Assembly (NCBI GenBank): GCA_003427395.1
Contig: BFEA01000769.1
Location: 318,314 to 339,438, forward strand
Direction of reading: 5' to 3'
Source of the DNA: Chara braunii
Taxonomy: Eukaryota; Streptophyta; Charophyceae; Charales; Characeae
DNA length: 21,125 bases
This document shows, one piece after another, positions 1 to 8,444 of this stretch. The position numbers and the translations under genes were made by a program. The notes beneath the pieces were generated by a model. The model had not been told where the DNA came from. It made no database searches and was given only the letters and a program-made list of their open reading frames with translations. Positions within the stretch are counted from its first letter, which is position 1, and the number at the start of each line of letters is the position of its first letter.

Positions 1-780
1 CCATTGTGCTATCTGCTCTTGCTTTGACTACTTGGACTTCAGTGTGATTTTGCAATCTGGATTTCTGTGCTTCGTCCACATTCATGTTCCTTGCACTTTC
101 CAGATCAAGATCCAGACTCCCAGGGCAGATAACCAGCTGGACAACCTGTGTGCTGGAATCTGGAAGATTATAGTTTTTGAAAATTTTCAAGAACATCCGA
201 AAACAAAATGAGAAAAGAGACTATAGCTCTGGAATACCAAGTGTAATGCTGCTTGCGTGACTGACTTGCTGAGATTTCCGTGTTCTGCTGAGGTTTCTGA
301 GTATGTATGAGTGCATGCTGGCTGAGATCTCAAGTACTTGCCGCCTGAATGGTTGCCTATGTGTGTGTGATGCACACCCGGAATAATCTGAGTGATGCAA
401 TGGAGCCAAAGGACCAGCAAAGTGATGATAAGGAATCAAATGGACAATGCAGCATCGGCGAAGCATCAACAAGCAATGTATATCCATATACAAACAAAAA
501 TGGCACAATGTAGCGCAGTGGAAGACTCAGAGATATGACCCGACTTGTCAGGCACCGACTCGACCCAGCCCATCACACACCACACATGTGAGGGAGAAGG
601 GAGGGACCACATACATGGAAGGAAGGTCGCTCCTTGATCAAGCACATGGGGAGAAACCACGGATGAAGGGATGGAGGAAGAGCAAGACGAAGATGGAGAT
701 GAGGTAGAAGACCAAAGTTGCGATAGCGCAGTCCAAAAATAGTCCCCCCTATCGAATGTCCTACATCAGCAGGAGAGCCT
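1..780. other. Flanking DNA without recognisable gene
   Basis: No reading frame here looks like a known protein; the open stretches are under 100 codons and overlap in several frames. A 14-bp perfect palindrome (TTGAAAATTTTCAA) lies at about 176-189. The 17-base string at 143-159 recurs exactly at 10602-10618 with similar neighbours, so at least part of this stretch belongs to the repeat module described at 143-1311. Purine-rich DNA at 585-720 resembles untranslated or spacer sequence. Confidence 0.5.
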
Positions 781-922
781 GGACGTCCGGCAGGGACCCA
801 GGCAGGCTGTTTTCAGGGCTAGGACCAGGAGCAGGACTTGGGCCTGCAATCTGGGCCACCGATCGGGTTCAGATCCAACGGCCCAGATAGCAGACCGCGG
901 GGATTGCAGCCAGGCCCAGCGC

Positions 923-930
923 TATATCTA
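923..930 (+). promoter_or_regulatory. TATA-like box of left repeat module
   Basis: TATATCTA sits in a 15-bp context (GCTATATCTAGCTGG) that is nearly identical to the one at 11473-11487, where it reads TATATATA. Conservation between two otherwise strongly diverged copies suggests a real core promoter firing on the plus strand. No transcript can be shown from sequence alone. Confidence 0.4.
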
Positions 931-1289
931 GCTGGGGCAGTCCAGTTCCTGGACAGAGAGGAGTTCCCACTCCTTTGGGCGTTATGCTGCTGGAGGAGCG
1001 TGGGATTCTCAGCATTGTGCTATAGCTAGAGGTAGAGGTGTAGGAGCTAGGAGAGGTGAGGGGAGAGGCATTGGGCATACCTGTGAGGTGTGGACGGCTT
1101 ACCTGGGTGCCATAGCTGGTTCCTTCGCCAGCGACCTGCAGCACAGAGAGGCACGCCAGCTCGTTAGTACGTGGCAGCAGTTACTTGCAAGTGAGGCAGT
1201 GGAGAGGTCTACATTTTCTCCTTCTTCCTGCATCTGCCTTCCATGTCCTCCTTCCTTCTTTTCCTTCTTCCTCTTCTTCTTTCTCCTTC

Positions 1290-1311
1290 AGAGAGAGAGA
1301 GAGAGAGAGAG
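1290..1311. repeat. (GA)n microsatellite
   Basis: Eleven AG units follow an 80-base pyrimidine-rich run (about 1210-1289). The same order, a CT-rich run beside GA repeats, is found in the right copy of the module near 11769-11898. Confidence 0.9.
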
Positions 1312-1545
1312 GTCACAGACAGAGGTTATGTCGGGGTATGGGGCCCAGGTTCTGATTCGACATCACAGGGGCAGGAGAAGTCCTCTACTGGATGACTCTG
1401 AACCTGGCCTAAAACGGCTCAGTGAAGAACCTGGCCTCTCAGAGGCCCCAAATGTGGTCCTGGTCCAAACATACACTAGTCTGCTCGGACAAACTGCAAA
1501 GTCAGAAACAACGCCCTGGAACAGACAAAATAGAACAGACACAAG

Positions 1546-1550
1546 GTTCA
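1546..1550. repeat. Target-site duplication of element 1, left copy
   Basis: GTTCA directly abuts the TG that opens the left LTR and is repeated exactly at 10450-10454 after the CA that closes the right LTR. A 5-bp duplication is the usual footprint of Ty3/gypsy integrase. Confidence 0.93.
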
Positions 1551-2495
1551 TGCAATCAGACTCGTCTTCTTTCTCACTTAGCATGCATGAAACAGATGGC
1601 AATCACACTGGCGACAAGCGCCCACACCAAGCTCAGAGAAATCGTGGCCAAGAACACAGTTCAGATTCAACTTGCTTCAAACTGGCTATGGCGCCTGTGC
1701 CCTCACAACATCCTTCCACGTTGTATCCTCAGCAACAGTTCACACGCACGCTACTCTGGATCTCCCTGGATGTCCCACACACGCTCACAACTCACTGCAC
1801 ACTCATACACAAACACGCTGTAGACTATCTCTAACCTAGCGCAGCTATGGCTGCTTGCTACCTCTACCACTACTAGCGGCTATGGCCGCTTCGTCTCCCT
1901 CGCAGCCCTCTTCTCCCTCGGGCACCTGCAGACCTCCTTGCACAAGTCGCTCTGGCAGCACTTCTGTACGGCTCGCAGTCTGAATGAATGAATAACTGGA
2001 CGCTGCCTCTGGATTTATACTTCGGTTGGTCGCTGGTCTGCTCCTTTCCACCAGGCCTAGGGCGCACACAGTCCCGCATGGTACTTGCTGACTGGACAAA
2101 GTGCGACTGGGACTGGGTACCGCTGACTGGACGAGGTTGGACTTCCCACTTGCCCACTTGCCTCTGGCCTGACTCTGGCGACTCTCGAAAGGCCACTTCC
2201 GGACCTTCCGGAACTCTGTAGATTTGCCCTTTCGGGACTGTAGCAGTTACGACCTTGACCTTTCAGGACTGTAGCAGCTACGACTTCTACACAACTATGA
2301 CCCCTACTTGACAGACCTATGGTTCAAAACCCGACAACTACACAGACCTACGACAGACAACAGCCAACTACCAAGACACAGGTCACGGGTTCAAACACAC
2401 AGGGGTCGACTTGGTACTGTACACAGGTGAGGACAAGGTCTAGGGATCGAGCCCTGGGATCTGCATCTGCTACTGCAAAGGCGAAAACCGTTTCA
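1551..2495 (-). repeat. 3' LTR of element 1
   Basis: 945 bp, aligned end to end with 9495-10449. On the minus strand it starts TGAAACGGTTTTC and ends TTGCA. The length difference from the other LTR is explained by one fewer copy of an 8-bp unit (CCCACTTG type, near 2148) and by a 2-bp indel near 1700. A TATA-like TATAAAT lies on the minus strand at 2013-2019. In the 3' LTR this promoter would read outward into the left flank. Confidence 0.95.
2013..2019 (-). promoter_or_regulatory. TATA box of 3' LTR
   Basis: The minus strand reads TATAAAT inside a stretch identical in both LTRs. It lies near the middle of the LTR, where the U3/R border is expected. Confidence 0.5.
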
Positions 2496-2507
2496 CTCCC
2501 GCCGACC
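2496..2507 (-). other. Polypurine tract of element 1
   Basis: Directly before the 3' LTR the minus strand reads GGTCGGCGGGAG, purine-rich with two interruptions. The equivalent place in element 2 (12464-12475) reads GGCCGGTGGGAG. This is the expected primer site for plus-strand DNA synthesis. Its position is certain once the LTR border is accepted; its activity is inferred. Confidence 0.75.
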
Positions 2508-2589
2508 TAAAATCGAGGTCCTCCAAGAATATTCTAGTTCAAGACAGGGTCTTTACCTTTCCTCTCTCTTTCATAGGCGCAGACTATGT

Positions 2590-3258
2590 CAGGGGCGGTT
2601 TCTAGCAGTTCTGTTCATGTAAACCAGCGGTCATCCTCTGGCTGTTGATAAGCAAGTCTGACTTTGTACTGTTTCTAGGGACGACCTCTACCTCCGGTTC
2701 TAAATACATCCTCTTCGATAATGCGGTCAATGTCGTACCTTCCGTCCATATCTGGGGGGATCATTGATCTCCTTGATGGAAATCGCTCACTCGCCGTGCA
2801 AGGCAACAACTTTGACGCATGAAACACGGGGTACGTGTGGAGGTGCGCTGGAATCTCTATGGTGTAGGATGGTCCATCCTCTCCGCCCTTAACGTCTAGA
2901 ACTGGCCATGGTCCTCTATATGCGGGTAACAGTTTTTGCGAGATGTTCTCCTTAGGAGCAAATTCTTTGGACTTGACCCAGACTAGGTCGCCTACCCAGA
3001 ACTGCAACAGGCGACGGTGTATGTGCCTTGCTCTATCATCTTATGCTGGGCCTTCCTGAGGTTCTCTATCACGGTAGCAATCTCTTTCTCGTGCTGTAGT
3101 GCAAACTCCCTAGTTCCGGGCCGTAGCCTCTGGATCTGAACCCGGTTCAGTCCCTCAAACGGTCTACGCGGTCTAAAGGACTTATGCAGTTCGTTGGGAG
3201 TGCGACAGGTTGCTAAATGCACGCTGTTGTTATATGCACTGGCTACCTTTGGGAGCAT
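2590..3258 (-). pseudogene. Integrase C-terminal domain and chromodomain-like tail, element 1
   Basis: Two overlapping open pieces (3258-2992 and 3007-2675) in different frames encode the end of the Ty3 integrase. The first has the typical post-core stretch (NNSVHLATCRTPNELHKSF, then a Pro/Arg-rich linker and FALQHEKEIATVIENLRKAQ). The second holds the SH3-like C-terminal domain (GDLVWVKSKEF, KLLPAYRGPWPVL, IPAHLHTYPVFHASKLLP). After it comes a segment opening RYDIDRIIEEDVF. It continues past a TAG at 2675-2677 with a QYKVRLAYQ-like strand, an EDDRWF strand and a further TGA. This resembles a divergent chromodomain: a Y/W pair and the short acidic stretch before W are kept. The TAG cuts the segment in half. 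In Ty3/gypsy elements such tails direct integration to chromatin. The chromodomain call is inference from position and pattern. Confidence 0.8.
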
Positions 3259-3269
3259 CCCTCCCAGTT

Positions 3270-3850
3270 GAGTTGATCAGGTCTAATTTACATTCTAAGA
3301 ACTTGTTGCAGGATCTTGCTCATCTGTTAGGTCTAACCGTTAGTCTTTGGATGGCGGCCAGTCAACATCAACAACCTAGAGCCGTAGACTCTCATCAATT
3401 CCTGCCAGTTCTGACTAGTGAACCTGGTATCTTTGTCACTCACTATGGACAGTGGTGGACCATGTTCACTGAACTCAATGATCATAAAACTTCTCTATTA
3501 CTAAATTTGTGCGTGCCTCTGAAGGCAAAGGAACGAAAACTGCATACTTACTAAACCTATCAACTATAACCATGACTTGGCTCCTACCATGCCTACTCTT
3601 AACCCCAGCGTCCATGAAATCAATCGACACAAAATCTCCGGGTCCTGCGGGAATAGGCAAGGGTCTCAGAAGACCAAGAGAGGCTCGCGTAGCGGTCTTA
3701 TTCCTCTGGAATACTTTACAACTGTGTACTCAATGCAGTCAGCCTTCATGTCAAGCCATGTATACGCGCAAACGAGGTTGGCTAATGTCTTTGCCAACCG
3801 AATTGTCCCTCTGTGTCGTGTCATTCCCCTAGGATCAGACTACTGATCTC
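3270..3850 (-). pseudogene. Integrase zinc-binding and catalytic core, element 1 (broken)
   Basis: The open piece 3660-3475 carries the core start with VSIDFMDAG, whose Asp14 is the first residue of the DDE triad, then VDRFSKYAVFVPLP. In a neighbouring frame the core continues with SDKDTRF (second Asp) and the RHPKTNG strand. Two stops follow, TAG at 3333-3335 and TAA at 3327-3329. By alignment with element 2 (NGQTEQMNK) the TAA stands at the codon of the catalytic Glu, so the triad is destroyed. The N-terminal HHCC zinc-binding region (about 3850-3710) is frameshifted by a 4-nt deletion near 3731. One of its cysteines is replaced by Phe and a histidine position reads Gln. Integrase would join the cDNA ends to host DNA; this copy cannot. 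Confidence 0.85.
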
Positions 3851-3851
3851 C

Positions 3852-4499
3852 TCACAAACGGTCAGCTACATTAGTCTTCTCAAATAACAACCCATTTGTA
3901 GTGCGGTAATCTGGTTCAGTCTCAGGGGACTCCTTAACTCTCTTTAGGAGATCGCTATAGATAGGGTCCTGCTCATACGCCTCTTTGACTCTTTGTTGCA
4001 GGTCTCTCCCTATGTCCAGATAGTGTACTATCGCTCCAAAGTAATCGGCTCTCCTACTTAGAGCGTCCGCAACTACATTGTATTTTCCTTTGACATGCTT
4101 GAGCTCAAAGTCAAACTGATCTATCTCTGCGGCCCACCTATTCTTCAGCCACCTCAATGTCTCATGGTCCGAGTAGACTTTGAAGTGCCTCCCAAGCAAG
4201 TAATGCTTTCAATGGTCTCGCACTTGTCTGAGAGCGTAAAGTTCCCTCTCGTAGGTAGATGTCGCTACCTTCTCTGAGGGCATCCCAGCAGATATGAACT
4301 CTACGGGTCTATACTCATTGACATCATCTTGCTGTAGAACAACACCTATACCATATTGACTGACATCAGTGGTGACAACAAAGGGCAAGGATGGATCGGC
4401 TACTTTGAGGACTGGGTACTCTATCAAGGCCCGGTTCAATTTCATTAGGGCCGATGTACAATCTTGATCCCACTTCCAGATCGCTTCTTTCTTTGGCAA
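3852..4499 (-). pseudogene. RNase H domain and connection, element 1
   Basis: Two open pieces (4499-4209 and 4199-3852) lie in the same frame and are separated by one TGA at 4209-4211, where this family normally has Trp. Ty3-type RNase H landmarks are present in order: VVTTDVSQYGIG with the first acidic residue, TYERELYAL with Glu, KVYSDHETLRWL with Asp, and YNVVADALSRR with the last Asp. The second piece ends in the linker toward integrase (LLFEKTNVADRL), where a deletion of about 14 nt relative to element 2 disturbs the frame. RNase H would remove the RNA template strand during reverse transcription. Apart from the stop the four acidic positions are kept. Confidence 0.88.
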
Positions 4500-5526
4500 T
4501 CCGCGAAGGCTGCAGCGATGGCAGAGAAGTTCCTCACGAACTTCCTGTAGTAATTTGCCAACCCTAAGAACGACCGGACCTCTGTCAATGTGCAGGGAGT
4601 TGGCCAGTCTCTAATCGCTCTTATTTTACTATCCTCAGGTTTGATGCCATCTCCATCTAGGACGTGGCCCAAGTACAATACCTGCGTCTTGGCCCACTCA
4701 CAGTTTTTTGTTGTTGATCTTGAAGTTAGCTTCTCTCAGCTTCTCCAAGACCTGCCTGCCTCAGATGAGCCTCGTGGTCCTCGAGGGTCTTACTAAACAC
4801 TAGAATATCATCTAAGTATACAATCACAAATCTATCTAGCCACGACCTAAACAAATCGTTCATATAACGCTGTAACGTGGCTGGCGCGTTGGTTAGTCCA
4901 AAGGGCATTACACTAAACTCATAGTGCCCATATCTAGTCTGGAACGCCGTCTTGTACTGATCATCAGGATGGACTTCTATTTGATGATAGTCTGACTTTA
5001 AATATATCTTGGAAAAATACTTGCAGCCCTGCACCCGATCCAACAGATCATCTATCCGGGGCAGTGGTTCTGCGTTCTTCACTGTGACGGCGGTAAGACC
5101 CCTATAGTCAATGCACATTCTCAACTCTCCCTCCTTCTTGGGGACGAACAAGACAAATGCTCCAAATGGAGACGAACTAGGCCTGATCCAACCCTTTTCA
5201 AGGAGCTCGTCTAACTGCTTGTGCAACTCCTCTTCCCTTGGGGACATTCTGTACACAACTCCCTTTGGAGTTCTACTGCCAAGCTCTATCTCAATGCGAT
5301 GCTGGATTGGTCGTTGCACTACTCTGGTAGGCGGCTCGGACAAATCTACATACTCTTCCAGCAGCTTGGCAATTTGAGGATCAGTCGGCTCTTCCTTTCT
5401 AGGCTCGGTAACTGGCCTAACATAAGCTACGAAGACCTGCTCTTCTAGTTGCTCCTTCTTTACTAATCTTGCAAATGCAGGAGCGTTGAGGCAGCAATGT
5501 GCTAAGGAGTTGTATATTCTTGACAC
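4445..5526 (-). pseudogene. Reverse transcriptase, element 1 (catalytic Asp lost)
   Basis: The main open piece (5526-4726, 266 codons) contains RT fingers and palm in order: [20 protein letters not shown] (about residues 111-130), [10 protein letters not shown] (135-144), motif A at 171-183, MPFGLTNAP (207-215) and motif C VYLDD (236-240, codons 4818-4807). Motif A reads [11 protein letters not shown], while element 2 reads PKIDLKSGYYQ. The first catalytic Asp is therefore Tyr (codon TAT, 5002-5004) and a conserved Gly is Asp. Four extra bases, a repeat of CAGG at about 4751-4760, shift the frame after EAHLR and end the piece. The thumb/connection continues in a second piece (4678-4445) with YLGHVLDGDGIKPED and SFLGLANYYRKF, which shifts frame again near 4500. 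The enzyme is inactive on two counts. Confidence 0.93.
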
Positions 5527-5572
5527 ATGAAACAGGCGAGCAGTCTTACCTTCACCTGAGGGACTAGGGAGC

Positions 5573-5950
5573 TCACTCGTGCTCTCTCAAATGGAGTGTG
5601 GCCCCTGTTGCCTCTCCCCAGTCCATTCCTATGACCATATCAAATGGGAGGTTATCCTCTACGAGGAGAGTCAGAGAATGGAGAACTCTCTCTTCCTTCC
5701 CATCTTTCTCTAGGCGGAAATATGCCTGGACTCCCTCGACGTAATCCTGGATTCGCATTGTGCGATTGTCTGCGAGGATACATACTATGGGCTCTTCTAA
5801 CTTTTGGACTTGTAAATTCAGCTTTGACTTTTGCAGCCTTTTACGACTAATATAGCTTTGGGTGGCCCCACTGTCTATAAGGGCCCCTACTCTGCCCCTA
5901 AAGACCTCTATGTCTAGTAATACTAGTTGCTCCTTTCCATCTTTTCTCAT
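5573..5950 (-). pseudogene. Aspartic protease (retropepsin), element 1
   Basis: A 125-codon open piece contains the retropepsin active-site loop ALIDSGATQSYIS, with catalytic Asp at residue 26 (codon 5873-5875), and the later hydrophobic strand FDMVIGMDW near residues 104-112. This is the usual Ty3/gypsy protease fold of one loop per monomer, active as a dimer, which cuts Gag-Pol into its parts. The frame is the same as that of the zinc-knuckle part of gag upstream. Only two TAG stops lie between them, at 6155-6157 and at about 5957-5959. At the second, element 2 has Trp, so it looks like decay. The piece ends at a TGA (5573-5575), and the RT begins about 45 bp further on in a frame that needs a small shift. 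The core of this domain looks intact. Confidence 0.88.
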
Positions 5951-6154
5951 CTTGGCCTAGATTGACATCCTCTCCTTCAACTCTTCTGCCAGACATGTGA
6001 GAGAAGTGCCTAGAGAGACTCTAACACAAGCAGTCTCCAGATAACTACCTAGGCACAATCCAGCAACCTTTGCCATAGACACGTGGTTTGGGAGTTTCTC
6101 TGTGGTGCACACACTCTTCTCCACATGGTCTAGGGGTAAGGGCAGTTGCGACCC

Positions 6155-6157
6155 CTA
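6155..6157 (-). other. In-frame TAG between gag zinc knuckle and protease region
   Basis: The minus strand reads CGG TAG GGG T in frame with both the zinc-knuckle region and the protease region. Element 2 has TGG TAG GGG T at the homologous place (15822-15824), also in frame with its knuckle. The shared stop and shared 3' context fit a gag terminator that is sometimes read through. A mutation inherited from a common ancestor of the two copies is the alternative. Confidence 0.5.
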
Positions 6158-6472
6158 CCGCCGGTTGCCTTTTGATGTCTCTGCAGCAACTCGACGAGCA
6201 TCTCTATACTTGGGGTAGTACTTAATGATGTGTCCCGGATCACCGCAGTATATGTACTGATTCGCGTCTATTCTCCTCTGCCACACGGTCTGTTTTAAAC
6301 CTAACGCTTCCCAAGGTCTGCCTTCCGGCAGGCCAAGGTGCCATTCACCCCTCCGGGAAGGTAATCGGTTAAAACGAGGGCGGTTTTGCGGGGGACGTTG
6401 ACCCCTACGTCCCTCTTGGCGATTTCCTCTACCGCCAAACCCCTGATCGTCGTGTCCCGGACCACTAGAGGC

Positions 6473-6547
6473 CCGACCCGCTTGGCCCCGACCCGCTTGG
6501 CCCCGACCCGCTTGGCCCCGACCCGCTTGGCCCCGACCCGCTTGGCC
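6473..6547 (-). repeat. Five tandem 15-bp units encoding GQAGR
   Basis: The plus strand shows CCGACCCGCTTGGCC five times without a mismatch. On the minus strand, in the frame that continues into the zinc knuckle, each unit encodes Gly-Gln-Ala-Gly-Arg. The flanks are also Arg/Gly-rich, so this is an expanded RG box of the nucleocapsid region. Other frames are also open because the unit length is a multiple of three. Confidence 0.9.
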
Positions 6548-6869
6548 CCGACCTCTCCCTCTTCATTGCGGCCTCCCTCCAGCCGCAACAACAACATTAG
6601 TCCTCCCCTGACTACTGCCACTGTCCTCCTCTTCTAGGCCCACTCTATCTGACTGTAGGGGACCTCTTTCATGCCACTTTCATCTAGCGTGAGGAAAAGG
6701 TGATCCTTGACCCTGACTTGGCCAGAGATGGTACGGCCTTTCCACTTTTGCCCCTTGTCCATGTCTTTGTGCCAAAAAGTAGATGCTGGCATGGACTAGG
6801 CTTCAAAAGTCACCACCTCCCTACTCAACGTATCGAAGGTCGTGGTGGGTTGTTTTCGAAATGTGTTCA

Positions 6870-7315
6870 TGTAAGGCATCAGGCATGGCACGATAGAACA
6901 GTTGAACTAACAGGTTCTCTGTGACCCCATGTCCAAGGACGGCGACCAACTCGTCCATGACTCCCTCGAGTGCCCTGGCACTCTTCCACTGACGAGAGTG
7001 GATGGTTTGCAACTTGTCAGAGGCTCTAAGCTCCTGAGTGGCGTCTACAAAGCGCTCGTGAAGCAACTTTAAAAATTCGTTGAGGGGGGTGCGTGTAAGG
7101 CATCAGGCATGGCACGACAAAACAATTGAACTAACAGGTTCTCTGTGACCCCATGTCCAGGGACGGCGACCAACTCGTCCATAACTCCCTCGAGTGCCCT
7201 GGCACTCTTCCACTGACGAGAGTGGATGGTTTGCAGCTTGTCAGAGGCTCTAAGCCCCCGAGTGGCATCTACAAAGCGCTCGCGAAGCAACTTTAAAAAT
7301 TTGTTGAGGGGGGTG
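6870..7315 (-). repeat. 224-bp tandem duplication inside gag, element 1
   Basis: The segment 6871-7091 is repeated at 7095-7315 with an exact offset of 224 bases. By eye 11 of about 221 aligned sites differ, all transitions. Each copy encodes the same Gag stretch (ERFVDAT..LRASDKLQTIHS, ARALEGVMDELVAV, GVTENLLVQLF.RAMPDALH). Because 224 is not a multiple of three, the duplication throws the downstream copy out of frame, which is why the main gag piece ends at 7069. Confidence 0.95.
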
Positions 7316-7908
7316 ATGATGGAATAGGCTACCATGTCATTCCCGGACTTAGTGGCGCGAGCGAGTGATCTGGCGAAGCTTGCTGGTTCATCCTTGAGGG
7401 CATGGAAGGCGATAAGAACTTGCTCCTCAGGCAAGATCTTATGGAGGTGAATATATGAGTTAATCTTCACCTCCCAGTTGTCAAAGTTTTCTCCTTTCGT
7501 CCCGCTATAGGAGTCAGGGAACTTCACTTTGACTGCATTTCTGCACGGACGCGCTTCTTCTCCCTTTGGGGCAGACAATTTGGCGCCCTCTATGGTGCCT
7601 GTGCAGAAGCGCTCCGTATTCTCTAACCTTGCCTTCATCTCTGTGCCCACATGCATCATCATTTCACGCGCAAACTCCCTAAAGCCCAGGCGTATGGACT
7701 GTACGGCTATATCCTGGCCGCTCACGAACTGAAATTGTTCCTGCTGGGCCTTCGCCAAGAGTTCTATATTTCTAGCCATGACCTCCATTTTTCCCTGCAA
7801 ATCTGCCCAGCCTTCCATCGCCCTTCTCTGCTCATTTACCACCCTCAGCTCCGTCTCCATCTTATTTGTTGCCTCCATTCGTTGTCTCTTCTCTCTGGTG
7901 AGGCACAA
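7069..7908 (-). pseudogene. Gag capsid-like region, element 1
   Basis: A 279-codon open piece. Residues 1-100 are helical and charged (EKRQRMEATNKMETELRVV, EQRRAMEGWADLQGKMEVM), with a coiled-coil look. Residues about 125-240 carry the retrotransposon Gag pattern: VKFPDSYSGTKGENFDNWEV, LPEEQVLIAFHALKDEPASF, then ERFVDAT and the conserved LLVQLFCRAMPDALH. It would form the virus-like particle shell in the cytoplasm. The upstream coding part lies in another frame (break near 7910-7917), and the downstream end is a frameshift caused by the 224-bp duplication. The TG-rich junction after residue 270 encodes a short unrelated tail. Confidence 0.87.
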
Positions 7909-7916
7909 TTTCCACT

Positions 7917-8441
7917 CTAACTTTCTCTTTCTTCTTCAATTGTCTGGCAGCGTAGGGGATTTTCTTCTATCTCCAGCTCCCTTATTTCAGTTTTGGACCT
8001 GTCAGTCAAGAGCTGAAACTCGGGGTCCCCGTTAACCACGTGCGTCCTGTTCTCCCGTGGGGACATACAACATCGCTTTTTCTTCTTCTCCCAGGGACAA
8101 TTGGCGACCCATTCGAAAACCTTTTTCTCCATCTATTGGTCCTCCTTCTTCGTGCCGCTAAACTCCCCTCTTTCCCTTCTGCCTTTTCTCTCTAAGGGGA
8201 CATCTTCTTATACTTCTTCTTCCTCTTCTTCCGCTGCCTTTAACTTCTCTTCTTCTTTCTTCAGCCTCTCCATCTCCGCCTCCAACTTCTTCTTCTTCGC
8301 CGCCTGCTCCTCCTGTAATGCCAACTTTTTGGCCTGCTTCACTAACTCCTTCTCCTTCTTGGCCTTCTGTTCGGCCAATATCTTTGCAGCCTCCTGCTCC
8401 TGCTCCTTGGTGTAAGGAGTGGTCCCAGTACCACCCCTCAT
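7917..8441 (-). pseudogene. Gag N-terminal coiled-coil region, element 1
   Basis: The most likely Gag start is the Met codon at 8441-8439, which opens MRGGTGTTPYTKEQEQEAA. The longer open stretch beginning at 8591 has an untypical, hydrophobic extension. The piece runs to a TAA at 8208-8210 as an almost uninterrupted Lys/Glu/Ala helix (KKEKELVKQAKKLALQEE, KLEAEMERLKKEEEKL), a clear coiled-coil pattern that ends in poly-Glu. The same frame continues past the TAA and a TAG near 8133 into a second piece (8132-7917) with KVFEWVANCPWEKKKKRCC. It then shifts into the capsid-like region. The low complexity of the pyrimidine-rich plus strand (CTTCTTCTTC) may favour slippage here. Confidence 0.75.
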
Positions 8442-8444
8442 CTC

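Larger units (their letters stand above)
143..1311 (+). repeat. Diverged promoter-bearing repeat module, left copy
   Basis: This stretch shares ordered landmarks with 10602-11900. They are a 17-base identity (143-159 and 10602-10618), a TATA-like box in the context GCTATATMTAGCTGG (921-935 and 11473-11487), a CTTACCTGGG string (1098-1107 and about 11670), a GTTAGTACSTGGCA string (1163-1176 and about 11753-11766), and then a pyrimidine-rich run next to a GA microsatellite. Spacing is similar in both copies (TATA to GTTAGTAC about 240 and 280 bp). TATA box, transcript-side CT/GA tract and direct orientation on both sides of element 1 are compatible with LTRs or solo LTRs of a second, older retroelement. 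They could also be two copies of another repeat family. The outer ends are not defined. Confidence 0.45.
6155..6865 (-). pseudogene. Gag C-terminal part: linker, RG-rich region and degenerate zinc knuckle, element 1
   Basis: Reading across small frame changes gives a coherent Gag tail. From about 6865 to 6640 one frame encodes a charged segment with GQKWKGRTISGQVRVKDHLF and SGMKEVPYSQIEW. A shift near 6637 leads to GLEEEDSGSSQGRTN and an Arg/Gly-rich stretch with one TGA at about 6561. Then come five GQAGR pentapeptides and QGFGGRGNRQEGRRGQRPP. The nucleocapsid zinc knuckle lies at 6215-6256. It reads YIYCGDPGHIIKYY, so the first and last Cys of CX2CX4HX4C are both Tyr; element 2 keeps all four ligands. 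Such Gag tails bind and package the element RNA. The frame closes at the TAG at 6155. Confidence 0.82.

Noticed and set aside
1088-1834. Plus-strand open frame of 248 codons
   Set aside because: It crosses the target-site duplication and runs into the antisense strand of the LTR. It contains Phe/Leu and Arg-Glu runs produced by the CT and GA tracts and no domain.
6301-6621. Minus-strand open frame with AKRVG repeats
   Set aside because: It is out of frame with the zinc knuckle. The frame that continues into the knuckle reads GQAGR repeats in an RG-rich context, which fits Gag.
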